DNA of 64,000 bases, taken from an archaeon (GTDB lineage: Archaea; Thermoproteota; Nitrososphaeria; Nitrososphaerales; Gagatemarchaeaceae). Location: NCBI GenBank assembly GCA_021786575.1, contig JAJYMY010000001.1, positions 62,001 through 126,000 of the forward strand, in the 5' to 3' direction. The translations under genes and the position numbers were made by a program. Positions 16,376 to 27,102 of the stretch are shown here, one piece after another (position 1 is the first letter of the stretch; the number at the start of each line of letters is the position of its first letter). The notes beneath the pieces were generated by a model. It was not told where the DNA came from. It saw nothing but the letters and a program-made list of their open reading frames with translations, and did not search any database.

Positions 16376-16825
16376 TCATCCCTTGATTTTCTCCAAAACC
16401 ATCGATGGGCAGACCTTCCGGACCCCTTCTATCCTTCCTATCTTGTTCATGAGGACGTGCGAAAGGCGTGCGCTGTCTTCGCACCAGACCTCGATCATTA
16501 TCATGTGATCTCCGCTGGTCAGGGCAAGGTACCTGACTTCAGGGAGCGCCTTCAGCTTCTCTGCGATTTCAAGCAGATGGATCGGGTCACCGTCGACTCC
16601 GACCAGCGCCGTGCTCTTCATCCCTAGCTTGTCAGGGTCTACAGAGACAGAGAACCTTGTTATCACCCCCTGCTCCCTGAGCTTAAGAATCTTCTTCCTC
16701 ACCGTAGACTCGTCGATGCCAGTCTTGCGAGATATCTCGGCGTATGACAGGTTGCCATCTTCCTGCAGCAGATGGACTATGCGTAAATCGGAATCTTTCA
16801 GCAAGGAAGTTTCCTGCCATAGCAT
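16376..16825 (-). CDS. Lrp/AsnC-family transcriptional regulator
   Basis: A 149-residue regulator. The N-terminal helix-turn-helix is DSDLRIVHLLQEDGNLSYAE and then ISRKTGIDESTVRKKILKLR, followed by the linker VITRFSVSVDP and a C-terminal RAM/ACT-like domain (about residues 65-145, with GVDGDPIHLLEIAEKL and HMIMIEVWCED). Such proteins form dimers or octamers and bind promoter DNA in response to amino acids or redox signals. It is divergent from katG with only 70 bases between the starts, so it likely controls katG, itself, or both. Confidence 0.9.
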   Translation of the reverse strand: MLWQETSLLKDSDLRIVHLLQEDGNLSYAEISRKTGIDESTVRKKILKLREQGVITRFSVSVDPDKLGMKSTALVGVDGDPIHLLEIAEKLKALPEVRYLALTSGDHMIMIEVWCEDSARLSHVLMNKIGRIEGVRKVCPSMVLEKIKG

Positions 16826-16835
16826 CTTTATTTGA

Positions 16836-19049
<2,214 letters not shown>

Positions 19050-19085
19050 CCAGCGCCTGCACCTTTGGCTTGGCTTGAGAGAAGC

Positions 19086-19268
19086 ATGAAGTGCTACTAT
19101 TGCGACCAAGACTCTAGGGGCATCTGTAAGGAATGCGGTCGCGCCAGCTGCAAAGAGCATGCAACGACAACCGTTCATCACCTGCACATGACAACCGGAT
19201 TCAAGTTTGTCTGTAATGTGTGCATCGCGGCATACAAGACTCCGGGGGATACGGTTCCGTCGAAGTGA
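19086..19268 (+). CDS. Small zinc-binding protein, DUF2180-like
   Basis: A 60-residue protein from the ATG at 19086; a TTG seven codons earlier is possible. Cys and His spacing is CYYC, CKEC, SC, then HHLH and CNVC, a compact B-box/zinc-ribbon pattern with two predicted zinc sites. This agrees with the DUF2180 family of archaeal small proteins (MKCYYCD start, then ICKECG). It follows katG by 36 bases and is probably co-transcribed. It may sense or carry metal, but function is unknown. Confidence 0.65.
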   Translation: MKCYYCDQDSRGICKECGRASCKEHATTTVHHLHMTTGFKFVCNVCIAAYKTPGDTVPSK

Positions 19269-19801
19269 ACTGTGCCGGCCTATCCCACACAGTGCGCACT
19301 TGTTGTGTTAGACGTCAGAGAGCGGCTCGCGAATCAGGCAGGGCGCGTTATTTAGGGCGGCGGACGTTTACCTGATGCTGGACTTCGTGGTCGTCGTAAC
19401 AACGGTCACGATGCGCGCCTGGGCCCCGGGCCGACGCCGTTTGATTGACCCGACACCATTTCACGGAAGCGTGAGTTCGTTTCGCCTGCATTCACCCTAG
19501 TGCACATGCTGTAGAACTACCCGCCTTGGTCTTCACGGCACGTCAGTCAAATGTGGCTCGGTCGGAGAATCGGGTGCAACCTGTCTGAGGGCTGTGCGTA
19601 ATTCCATCTCATCTTGACAAGGCTGCCAAGCCTGTCTGATTCCTCATCGTAATCCCCATCCCCTGGACACGCGTATGTGAACCCACGTAGCCAGAGGCAT
19701 GAGGATGGAGCTGTATCGGGCTCCGAAGGGTCCTCCCAGAGGAGAGCAAAGGGAGGAAGGGACAAGAAACGTAAACCGATAAGGGAAGAATCTTTTCCAG
19801 C
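19269..19801. other. Non-coding gap before second transposase
   Basis: I see no convincing gene. The stretch lies between the katG unit and a degenerate transposase, and probably holds the decayed left end of that element. A TTATTTAGGG box at about 19349 could be a promoter remnant. Confidence 0.4.
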
Positions 19802-20890
19802 GGAGCTGTCTTCCAAAAGAACGACTTCACGTACATAGACCGAATCGTAGACCCGTTCAGGAAGGAGAGGGCGGGACCGAAGGGGTACCCTCCAAACGCG
19901 ATGTTCATGGCCCTCCTCCTGATGTACCTGAAGGAGCTCAGGAGCGTCCTGGGCCTGATAGGCTTCATGAGTTCGAACCCGGAGTGGCTCAGGACGCTGG
20001 GCCTGAAGAGGAGGGTCAACGGGGTCGAGGTCTACTCTGTGCCTGACAGGACCAGGTTCTACAGACTCGCCCGAAGGATCGGCATCGACGGGATGATGCG
20101 AATCATCTCCGTCATGGTGGTCAGGCTGATGCAGAGAGGGGTCAAAGCGAGGAGCGTCTCGTTGGATGCCATCATAATCTCAGCATGGTTCAAAGACTGC
20201 AGGATCAGGAATGACGAGCAGCATCTGAAGAGGTGCAGGCACGAGAAGACGAAGGACAGGGACGCGTCCTGGGGGTACGACCTCCATCGGGACAAGTACG
20301 TCTACGGCTACAAGATCCACGTGTTGCTGGACTCGAAGACAGCCCTCCCCATTGCGCTCACAGTCACAGCGTCGGGATACGGGGAGAACAGGACGGTGCC
20401 ATGGTTCGTCTCGATGCTCCTGGTGCTGGGCGTCAGGGTGAGGAAGTTCTTCGCTGACATGGGGTACGACAGCAACCGGACCAGGCTCCTGATCGCCCAG
20501 AAGCTGAGGGCGACCCCGTTCATCTCCCTGCTGGCAAGGAACGCGAAGGGCTCCACCCCCGAGGAGAAGACCGAGGTCCTCCAGACCCAGGTGGAGGAGT
20601 TCTCCATCCTCCTCTCTGACGTCTTCAACACCGATGCTACGAACGCCCCGCGCCTGATGTTCGTCTTCAAGGGGGCTCTCTACTACCTCTACACCTTCAC
20701 GGACGACCCGACGTTCTGGGAGCTGTACAACCTCCTGCTCGAGTTCACCAGGAAGAGCGCCGGCGAGATCACTGACCTGCTGGGGAGGAGTGACGTGGAG
20801 CCCGAGGTCATCCACGAGACCATCGAGGCGATCTCCAAGCTCCCCAAGGACGCCTTCATGCCATTCATCAACAGGAGGCGTCTCTTCTCT
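19802..20890 (+). mobile_element. Degenerate DDE transposase (IS4/IS5-like)
   Basis: The frame encodes a transposase-like protein: PFRKERAGPKGYPPNAMFMA, an N-terminal helical region, then VSLDAIIISAW (first Asp), WGYDLHRDKYVYGYKIH, a long beta region and VRKFFADMGYDSN (second Asp). These follow DDE_Tnp_1-type proteins. The first available start is ATG 19901, yet the frame reads as protein from about 19802 back to a TAA at 19772 without any start, so the 5' end is broken. The 3' end runs into a different gene at about 20890-20904 and no clear third catalytic Glu region is visible. The element is a truncated, inactive remnant. Family name is uncertain. Confidence 0.7.
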
Positions 20891-20903
20891 GTCGCTGGAT
20901 TCA

Positions 20904-21353
20904 ATGGGATACCTGTGGCACGCAATAAACGGTGCGACATACGGAATAGCCTATACCCTTCTTTTTGGAAGCGGCTCCTGGCTGCTCGCCTTCGGATGGG
21001 GCACCTTCGTCTGGTCCGTCATGATGGCGTCTATGCCAAAGATGATGCCGATGGTGAAGCTTTCCTATCCGAAGTTCATGGTCATACCCCTGATTGCACA
21101 CTTGGCGATGGCCATGCCGATTAGCTATTTCGCCCTAAGCTATGTCACGCCCGGAGCGTCGGCGACGAGCCTGCTCGGAGCTTCGCTCAACCACAAACAC
21201 AACCGTAGCAATCAAAATCCCACGGAAGATGCACTACCTCAATTGAACGCCTTCGCTATCAAGCTAAGGAAACTTGTGCATCTCTGGTTTCTCGCTAACT
21301 TCCTCTCCTTTGTGAACCTTCATGTGCTTGTAAGCTTTGGCGCAGCGCTCTGA
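20904..21353 (+). pseudogene. Fragment of a polytopic membrane protein
   Basis: From an ATG at 20904 the frame encodes about 100 hydrophobic residues with three probable membrane helices (GATYGIAYTLLFGSG, LLAFGWGTFVWSVMM, MVIPLIAHLAMAMPI), resembling DUF1440/DUF6789-type small membrane proteins. It starts exactly where transposase similarity ends, and its tail (after about 21200) runs over the opposite-strand Lrp/TRASH gene and reads as non-coding. It looks like the surviving part of a gene interrupted by the transposon. Confidence 0.5.
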
Positions 21354-21878
21354 GTTGAAGTAGTACCTGCCTCCGTCGATGTACTCCACGTACGGTTTGC
21401 CGACAATGGGAGTGTGGCAGAACTCGCACTTGAACTGGACCATCATGTAAGAATCCACCGTCGCCCCGTACTCCTCCTTCGCGGTCTTGGTTATGACGAG
21501 GCTCGAGTAGCCGGTAATCCACTTCACCTCCGAGAGCTTCTTCGAAACCAACTGTCCCAGTTCGTCCGGGTCCCTCGTTTCGACCTTGAGGACCAGAGAG
21601 TGAGCGCCCGTCGTCATGTAAGTCTCCCTTACCTCCTTCATCGAGTTCAGCTTGCTCACCGCTTCATCGATGCTTGTCGGATCCAGCTGTAGAAGGACGA
21701 GGCCCCTGACCTTCCCGAATATCTTGTCAGGGTCAACTATGAGGGTGAATTTTTTTATCACGCCCAACTCCGTCAGGCGATGAACCCTAGTTCTGACGGT
21801 AGGGAGGCTGACCCCATTCCCCGCACAGAATGGGTTGAGGAACCCCTTCCTCAGCGTTGCGCTAAATCGTGCTGAGAG
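21264..21878 (-). pseudogene. Lrp-type regulator with TRASH domain, 5'-truncated
   Basis: The C-terminal 167 residues, readable from a TTG at 21767, hold an Lrp RAM domain (VRGLVLLQLDPTSIDEAVS, then a THSL-type strand) and a C-terminal TRASH metal-binding domain with CEFCHTPI and a later RCAKAYKHMK, which usually binds copper or other metals. Helix-turn-helix sequence continues in frame upstream (VSLPTVRTRVHRLTELG) back to a TAA at 21879-21881, but without any ATG, GTG or TTG and with the first half of the helix-turn-helix missing. The break lies six bases from tRNA-Gln. So the DNA-binding end was lost, or only a metal-sensing remnant is made from 21767. Confidence 0.65.
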
Positions 21879-21883
21879 TTAGA

Positions 21884-21957
21884 TAGCCCGGCTAGGATTC
21901 GAACCTAGGTCGAAGGCTCCAAAGGCCTCCATCCTTGACCAACTAGACGACCGGGCT
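21884..21957 (-). tRNA. tRNA-Gln (TTG)
   Basis: A 74-nt cloverleaf on the minus strand. The acceptor arms are AGCCCGG and CCGGGCT with discriminator A. The anticodon loop CTTTGGA gives anticodon TTG, and the T loop is TTCGAAT. No intron and no encoded CCA. It borders the accessory region to its left, the typical position of an integration target. Confidence 0.93.
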
Positions 21958-21985
21958 GCGGATGAACGCACGCCGCCGTGGTGAT

Positions 21986-23038
21986 TTAGGCTTGTTTGGC
22001 AGCCTTCTCTATCTCCATTGCTATCTTGGGGACTGGATCCTCCATCGAATCCAACACCAGTCTCGCTCTCTTGGCCAATCTGATCTTAGACGGACCGGAA
22101 AGAAGGCGCCTGGCCTCTGAGAGCACACTCAGGACGGTGCTTGCCTTCACCAGGAGGCCGACCTTCGCGAGGTACCTGTCGGTATATAGCGGCCCCTGGA
22201 ACGCTGAGATGGTCGGGACTCCCATCAGTGCAGCCTCTGCGTTCATCGTCCCACCCATCCCGATGAACAAGTCCGTGGCTGCCAGCAGGTCATGTCCTCC
22301 TACCACCTCCTCAGGAACAATGACCTTTGACCCGAACTTGCCCTTCACTTCTTCAACCTGATAGTCATACCTGCAGAGCGCAACTATGTTGGCATGAGGG
22401 TATCCCTCGACCAACGAAGCGAGCACCCTGTCAGACCACCCCAGGTCTGCCCCGGCGAGATATGGTGCGTCGCTCTCCTGCACTCTTACCGTGATTGTGT
22501 CCTTAGAACTGTCCAGCTGAGGGACCGGGCCTGGGATGGGGGGCCTCTTCAGCCAAGCCGCAGGGTCCAGCGCTCTGTAGGTTGTCACCTGGTCCTTCCG
22601 GACCCCGAAGTGAGCCCAAGCGCGGTAAGGTATGACCCAAGGACACATGAGGTGGTGGCTCAAAGGGAGGGAAAGCCTCCCCGCCACTTCTGAGTGAGGT
22701 GAGTCGTTCACCGCCAAGTGCCGAATCCCGAGCCCATAGGCGACCCTGGCGCACACGGCCGACGCTGTGGAGATGGCGACCTGTGGCCCAAACCGCTTGA
22801 CCAATGGTATCATCTCCTCCTGGCGCCTGGTGGCCGCGAGAAGCTGTTCCTCTCTGCCCCTGTGCCCTCTCTCGCCTACGAAGGTCAGCTCTAGCCGCGC
22901 CCGGTCTGCTAGAGGAGCCACCTCCCTGTAATTGCGGGAAGTGACAATGACCTCGGCCCCTCTGGTCCTGAGCTCGTTGACGACAGGCCCGAAGAATAGG
23001 ACCTGTTTCGGTGTCAGTACGTCGAACCAGACTCTCAT
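21986..23038 (-). CDS. DUF354-family glycosyltransferase-like protein
   Basis: About 350 residues from the ATG at 23038; a GTG four codons earlier is possible. The N-terminus MRVWFDVLTPKQVLFFGPVV is diagnostic of the DUF354 family, GT-B-fold proteins related to UDP-GlcNAc 2-epimerase/MurG-like glycosyltransferases. The conserved C-terminal FIGMGGTMNAEAALMGVPTI is the typical nucleotide-sugar-binding loop. It probably transfers or processes an activated sugar at the cytoplasmic membrane. It is divergent from the sugar-nucleotide genes that follow and opens the glycan cluster. Confidence 0.82.
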   Translation of the reverse strand: MRVWFDVLTPKQVLFFGPVVNELRTRGAEVIVTSRNYREVAPLADRARLELTFVGERGHRGREEQLLAATRRQEEMIPLVKRFGPQVAISTASAVCARVAYGLGIRHLAVNDSPHSEVAGRLSLPLSHHLMCPWVIPYRAWAHFGVRKDQVTTYRALDPAAWLKRPPIPGPVPQLDSSKDTITVRVQESDAPYLAGADLGWSDRVLASLVEGYPHANIVALCRYDYQVEEVKGKFGSKVIVPEEVVGGHDLLAATDLFIGMGGTMNAEAALMGVPTISAFQGPLYTDRYLAKVGLLVKASTVLSVLSEARRLLSGPSKIRLAKRARLVLDSMEDPVPKIAMEIEKAAKQA

Positions 23039-23155
23039 CACGGGCCTCACGATTACCGACCAGGCTGGTGTATACTAATCCGTTTGCCTCTGTTTCAACG
23101 TAAGGCCTTCCTTTCAAAGTATAATACCGAACTGTTGCTTAGCCAATAGGAGCCT

Positions 23156-24283
23156 TTGCCCAAGATACAGGTGGCGATGTTCGGCCTCACCAGCGAGGCA
23201 TACAGGCTGGCTGCCGACATCGGCGATAAGGCGCAGGTCACGATCGTCGACGAGACCCTTCAGATGGCAATGGAGCTGGAGCCGGGCTTCCTGAGGAAGA
23301 ACCCAGCCTTGCAGGAAGTGATGGCAGACGAGCCTCTGCTCAGCCTTAAGCCGCTGGAGCAGGTCCTGGGAGAGGCGCAGGTGGTCTTCTTCACACCTAA
23401 ATTGAGGCGGCCGTCAGAAGAGACCCTCATCGAAGCCGGCTCCAAGCTGCGGGACCTGGCGAAGTACCTCTCCAAGGGGGTCAGCCTCGTCAACGCGCTC
23501 CCTTCGGGCCCGGGAGGGAACTCTGAGAACATCATGCTCGTGGAGAAGCAGACCGGGCTCCAGGTAGGCTCTACGCTGACCTATGCGTACATGCCGCTGA
23601 GACCGAGGGAAAGCAAGCCGGCGGTGGTGGCGTTCGCCGGCGCCCAAGAGAAGGGACCACTGCAGAGCCTTGGTTACTCGCCGAGCTCCCAGAACGTCTT
23701 CTCCGCCGAGCTTGAATATGCGGTGACTGTGTTGGAGGCGGCCGTAGGCTCGGTGACGGAGATCGAGATGGCCAGGAAGGCGCGCGAGGCAAAGGTTTGG
23801 CTGCAGGGTTCTTCCGAGGTGTACTTGGATGAGTTCTCGAAGTACCTGTATGAGCTGAAGGCCATCCAAGCCAGCGAAGAAGCTGGCGAGTCGATTTCTT
23901 ATTTGGCGGGGGCTGTATTGAAGAGCTTCGACAACTACATCAGGTACGTCGTGGATGAAACTAGGGAGGCGTTGAAAGAGAAACAATTGAAAGCAAGCCG
24001 GACGAAGATATCCTTGCTCTGGGCGCTTGACAGGTATGAGATGCGCGGAGAACGACTGCAGGTGGCAGAAAGCATCCAGCAGCGGCTCAGAGACTACGTG
24101 ACAGACGTGGAGCTCGTGGCAGGGAGAACCAAGGGAGGGTCGGAGCTATTCGACCCGCTCAAGCACAACGTGGCCATAGTGTGCTCCAAGGACGACTTGG
24201 AGGCTCTGAAGTCGTGGAGGAAGAGCACGAGGGGTGGTGAGACCACCCTAATCTCAGCGACCCCAGCCTTGAAGAGGGAATGA
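23156..24283 (+). CDS. Degenerate nucleotide-sugar dehydrogenase-like protein
   Basis: A TTG-started protein of 375 residues with the three-domain outline of UDP-glucose/GDP-mannose dehydrogenases: an N-terminal Rossmann-like segment (IQVAMFGLTSEAYRLA), a central helical dimerisation domain (about 180-260), and a C-terminal domain (KASRTKISLLWALDRYEMRG then VELVAGRT). The glycine motif is altered, and the protein has a single cysteine (AIVCSKDD, near the end), so the catalytic Cys of the family and its GGHC motif are absent. A dehydrogenase reaction is therefore unlikely. A sugar-nucleotide-binding or scaffold role is a guess. It is followed by an oxidoreductase and an acyltransferase on the same strand. 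Confidence 0.6.
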   Translation: MPKIQVAMFGLTSEAYRLAADIGDKAQVTIVDETLQMAMELEPGFLRKNPALQEVMADEPLLSLKPLEQVLGEAQVVFFTPKLRRPSEETLIEAGSKLRDLAKYLSKGVSLVNALPSGPGGNSENIMLVEKQTGLQVGSTLTYAYMPLRPRESKPAVVAFAGAQEKGPLQSLGYSPSSQNVFSAELEYAVTVLEAAVGSVTEIEMARKAREAKVWLQGSSEVYLDEFSKYLYELKAIQASEEAGESISYLAGAVLKSFDNYIRYVVDETREALKEKQLKASRTKISLLWALDRYEMRGERLQVAESIQQRLRDYVTDVELVAGRTKGGSELFDPLKHNVAIVCSKDDLEALKSWRKSTRGGETTLISATPALKRE

Positions 24284-24326
24284 ACGACATAACCCTAAAT
24301 CCTGTTCCCTTAAGGCGGCGAAACTG

Positions 24327-25265
24327 ATGACCCGCATAGCGGTCGTCGGGACCGGGGGGTGGGGGAAGAACCACGTCAGGGTGCTGAACGAGCTGCAGTG
24401 CCTGGCCGCTGTGTGTGACACGAACCAAGAGAGGGCGGAGGCTTTCTCGAAGAAATACCACGTTCCCGCCTACGCATCGCTGCAGTTGATGCTTGATAAG
24501 GAAAAGCTGGACGGCGTCACGATATGCACCCCGGCTACGACCCACTTTCAGATAGCCAGCCAGGCGCTGGCCGCGGGGCTCAACACGTTCGTCGAAAAGC
24601 CGCTGTCCACCACGGTGAAGGACGGTGAGGGTCTGATTGACGCGGCGCGGAAGGCGGATAGGGCACTCACGGTGGGGTTCATCGAGCGCTTCAACCCGCC
24701 GATTACCGCCCTCAAGCGGATGATATCCGAGAAGGAGCTCGGAGACCCAATCCTCCTGGAGTTCCATAGGGAGAACAGGAGGGGGGCAGGGATCAGCGAT
24801 GTGGGCATCGTGCATGACGCGTCTGTCCACGACATCGATACTGCCTGCTGGCTCTTCGGAGAGGTGCCGAAGGTCGTCTATTCGAGGGTAGGGTCCATGC
24901 GCGTCCCCCCGGAGCACGAAGACTTCGCGACAATCCTGATGGGGTTCTCCGGACAGAGGACGGCGTTCCTTGTAACCAACTGGATAACCCCTAACCGCGT
25001 GAGAACCCTGAGCGCCGTCTTCTCCGGAGGGGTGGTGGACGTAGACTTCGTGACACAGGAGACCAGAATCCACGAGGGCGAGGTTACCACCGTCCCCACG
25101 AGGCCAGTTCAGGAGCCACTTACGCTCGAGCTGAAAGAGTTCATCTCCGCGATTGAGGAGGAGAGGGAGCCCCTTGTCACAGGGAGAGACGGTCTCAACG
25201 TGCTTAGGGTGGCAAATGCTGTGCTGGCGTCGAGCGCGTCGGGGGCACCGATCTACCTTGGGTGA
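24327..25265 (+). CDS. Gfo/Idh/MocA-family sugar oxidoreductase
   Basis: A 312-residue NAD(P)-dependent oxidoreductase. The N-terminal Rossmann loop is IAVVGTGGWGKNHVRVL, the family signature EKP is at residues 90-92 (TFVEKPLSTT), and the C-terminal substrate domain contains DASVHDIDTACWLFGEVP, with the conserved HDID. In glycan clusters this family often oxidises the 3-position of UDP-GlcNAc or UDP-GlcNAcA before transamination. The acyltransferase gene overlaps its 3' end by eight bases, indicating co-translation. The exact sugar is not deducible. Confidence 0.88.
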   Translation: MTRIAVVGTGGWGKNHVRVLNELQCLAAVCDTNQERAEAFSKKYHVPAYASLQLMLDKEKLDGVTICTPATTHFQIASQALAAGLNTFVEKPLSTTVKDGEGLIDAARKADRALTVGFIERFNPPITALKRMISEKELGDPILLEFHRENRRGAGISDVGIVHDASVHDIDTACWLFGEVPKVVYSRVGSMRVPPEHEDFATILMGFSGQRTAFLVTNWITPNRVRTLSAVFSGGVVDVDFVTQETRIHEGEVTTVPTRPVQEPLTLELKEFISAIEEEREPLVTGRDGLNVLRVANAVLASSASGAPIYLG

Positions 25266-25749
25266 GAGCACGAAGGTAGTGAACTTCGTCTCCCCGGAAG
25301 CAAAGCTTGGGAGGAACGTGCGCGTGTGGCACTTCTCGTACGTCGGGAAGGGTTCTGAGATAGGGGACGATGTCAAGATCGGCTCCTTGGCTCATATAGA
25401 CTACGACGTGAAGGTGGGGAGCGGGACGATGATCGAAGGAAGCGTGTACATCCCCCCAATGTCCAGGATAGGGAAGGGGGTGTTCATCGGCCCCGCAGCC
25501 GTCCTTACCAACGACCCGTACCCACCCAGCAAGAAGATGACCGGAGTGACCATCGAAGATGGAGCGGTCATCGGCGCCAGGGCGGTCATCAAGGCGGGGG
25601 TGACTGTGGGGAGGAGGGCAGTGGTGGCTATGGGGGCTGTGGTGACCAAGGACGTCCCTCCCGAGAAGGTGGTCATGGGGGTCCCGGCCAGGGTCGTATA
25701 CAGCCGGAAGGAATTCGACGCTAAGATGAAGGCCTGGGAGCGCTCCTGA
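25258..25749 (+). CDS. Left-handed beta-helix acyltransferase
   Basis: About 163 residues from a TTG at 25258 that overlaps the upstream stop; GTG at 25279 is an alternative. Hexapeptide repeats fill most of the chain (IGDDVKIGSLAHID, IGKGVFIGPAAVLTND, AVIGARAVIKAGVTVGRRAV), forming the left-handed beta-helix of N-acetyltransferases such as WbpD. The C-terminus VVMGVPARVVYSR is typical. It probably acetylates the amino-sugar nucleotide made by the previous genes. The 3' end overlaps a convergent small membrane protein by 29 bases. Confidence 0.87.
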   Translation: MGESTKVVNFVSPEAKLGRNVRVWHFSYVGKGSEIGDDVKIGSLAHIDYDVKVGSGTMIEGSVYIPPMSRIGKGVFIGPAAVLTNDPYPPSKKMTGVTIEDGAVIGARAVIKAGVTVGRRAVVAMGAVVTKDVPPEKVVMGVPARVVYSRKEFDAKMKAWERS

Positions 25750-25972
25750 CCCTGGTTCGCACGTAAAGCCTGGTCAAGCCGTCTAGGACGATGAACCAGA
25801 GAGCGCCCAAGGCAAAGATCAATAGCATCTTGAGCAGAGCGAGGGCCGTGTAGTCCGTGAGGGAGTGCGGGATGGGCCCGAGGGGGACGACGAAGGTGAA
25901 GAAGACGTATGTCTCCAGGATTATGAGCAGGAACGCCACGAGCTCTATCATATAGAGAGGGAAGAGCTTCAA
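25721..25972 (-). CDS. Small two-helix membrane protein
   Basis: An 83-residue protein with two hydrophobic helices (about 8-30, MIELVAFLLIILETYVFFTF, and 44-66, ALLKMLLIFALGALWFIVLD) and a basic C-terminal tail. It begins one base after the stop of the GPT-like transferase on the same strand and is surely co-transcribed. It may be an accessory subunit. No family recognised. Confidence 0.6.
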   Translation of the reverse strand: MKLFPLYMIELVAFLLIILETYVFFTFVVPLGPIPHSLTDYTALALLKMLLIFALGALWFIVLDGLTRLYVRTRVRSAPRPSS

Positions 25973-25973
25973 G

Positions 25974-27005
25974 CTAGAACACCCAGGTCAGCACTGAAGT
26001 GGCCACCGAGAAGACACAAGCCACCGCGGTCAGCGCCACGATGCTCGTCACCAGTTCCACTTCGGTCATCGATGAGGTAAGGAGGACAAGTCGCACGAGG
26101 GTGTTCGGCGCGTCTTCCTCCATGGAGGCATGGAGCAGCCCGTCATCGCCGACATATGTCGGCCTTGCAATCTTCCTCCTCTCGACGAAGCCCCTGACAC
26201 TGGAGAGGGTGTAGAAGGAGTTCAAAATCGCCGGGACGATGGCTATGATAGCGGCTATCTCGACCCCTCCCGTGACTGCGAGTCCCGCGAACGCCGCGCC
26301 GAACATGAGGCTACCGCTGTCCCCGTCGAAGGCCTTCGAGGGGTAGCGGTTGTAGAACAGGAAGGCGCCCGCGACCCCAACCAGGGGGAGGACGGAGGCC
26401 ATCCTGGAGACAGAGAATCCGCTCTGGAAGAGTGTTCGGAGCATGACGCCGACCAGGAGCGCCAGCGAGGTCAGGAGAGCGAACCAAGATATTTCGCCGT
26501 TGAACGCATCCATCATGTTGAACGCGTTAGCCACCACCGGGAACGCGACCACCGCCAGGATGGTGTAGATGATGAAATGGGGGGCCGTGTCGCCGAGGAT
26601 CGGGAAGTAGATATCGGCCCGGTAGAGCGTGGGCTGCAGGACGGCGAGGGAGACAAAGGCGAGGCCTGCGAAGAACAGAAGGAGCGGCTTTGTCTTCCCC
26701 CCCAGGACATATAGGTCGTCGAACAACCCGATTGCAAAGGCGACGCCAGCCCCCGCCGCCACGGCGACGGGGACGAGGGTCCTGAACCCTACAGCCACCG
26801 CTACTTCGCCTACGACCAGGCCCGCGAACAGGAGCGGACCAGCGGGCATGGGGACCTTGGTAGGCGGGTTCTTGTGGGCGTCCTCGGCTAAGTGCCCCAT
26901 CCTGGTGAGAGCCCTGAGATACGACGGGAACAGCCCCACCAAGAGGAAGAAAGGCGCAGCGAACGCTAGGATGAGAAGACCGCCCTCAACCATCCATGGG
27001 ACCAA
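25974..27005 (-). CDS. GPT/MraY-type sugar-1-phosphate transferase
   Basis: A 343-residue integral membrane protein with about ten helices. It transfers a sugar-1-phosphate from a UDP-sugar to a polyprenyl (dolichyl) phosphate carrier, the first step of N-glycan or surface glycan assembly. Visible family motifs are GLFDDLY (the Asp-Asp pair), VANAFNMMDAFNG (the NxxNxxDGxxG-like segment) and FDGDSGSLMFG. An inserted soluble loop at about 270-300 contains the cytoplasmic end. It could be the archaeal AglH-type GlcNAc-1-P transferase. It heads a two-gene unit with the small membrane protein. Confidence 0.86.
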   Translation of the reverse strand: MVPWMVEGGLLILAFAAPFFLLVGLFPSYLRALTRMGHLAEDAHKNPPTKVPMPAGPLLFAGLVVGEVAVAVGFRTLVPVAVAAGAGVAFAIGLFDDLYVLGGKTKPLLLFFAGLAFVSLAVLQPTLYRADIYFPILGDTAPHFIIYTILAVVAFPVVANAFNMMDAFNGEISWFALLTSLALLVGVMLRTLFQSGFSVSRMASVLPLVGVAGAFLFYNRYPSKAFDGDSGSLMFGAAFAGLAVTGGVEIAAIIAIVPAILNSFYTLSSVRGFVERRKIARPTYVGDDGLLHASMEEDAPNTLVRLVLLTSSMTEVELVTSIVALTAVACVFSVATSVLTWVF

Positions 27006-27068
27006 CGGCTGGGGCAGCCAAACTCTTTCTCATTAAACGGTTTCCGAAGCCCCTACGGACGCTACATT

Positions 27069-27079
27069 GTTAAATAATA
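27069..27079 (+). promoter_or_regulatory. TATA-box promoter of OB-fold gene
   Basis: TGTTAAATAAT is centred about 29 bases before the ATG at 27103 and fixes that ATG as the start over the earlier in-frame ATG at 27067. Confidence 0.5.
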
Positions 27080-27102
27080 CTTACAAGCGACCAGCGATTC
27101 AT

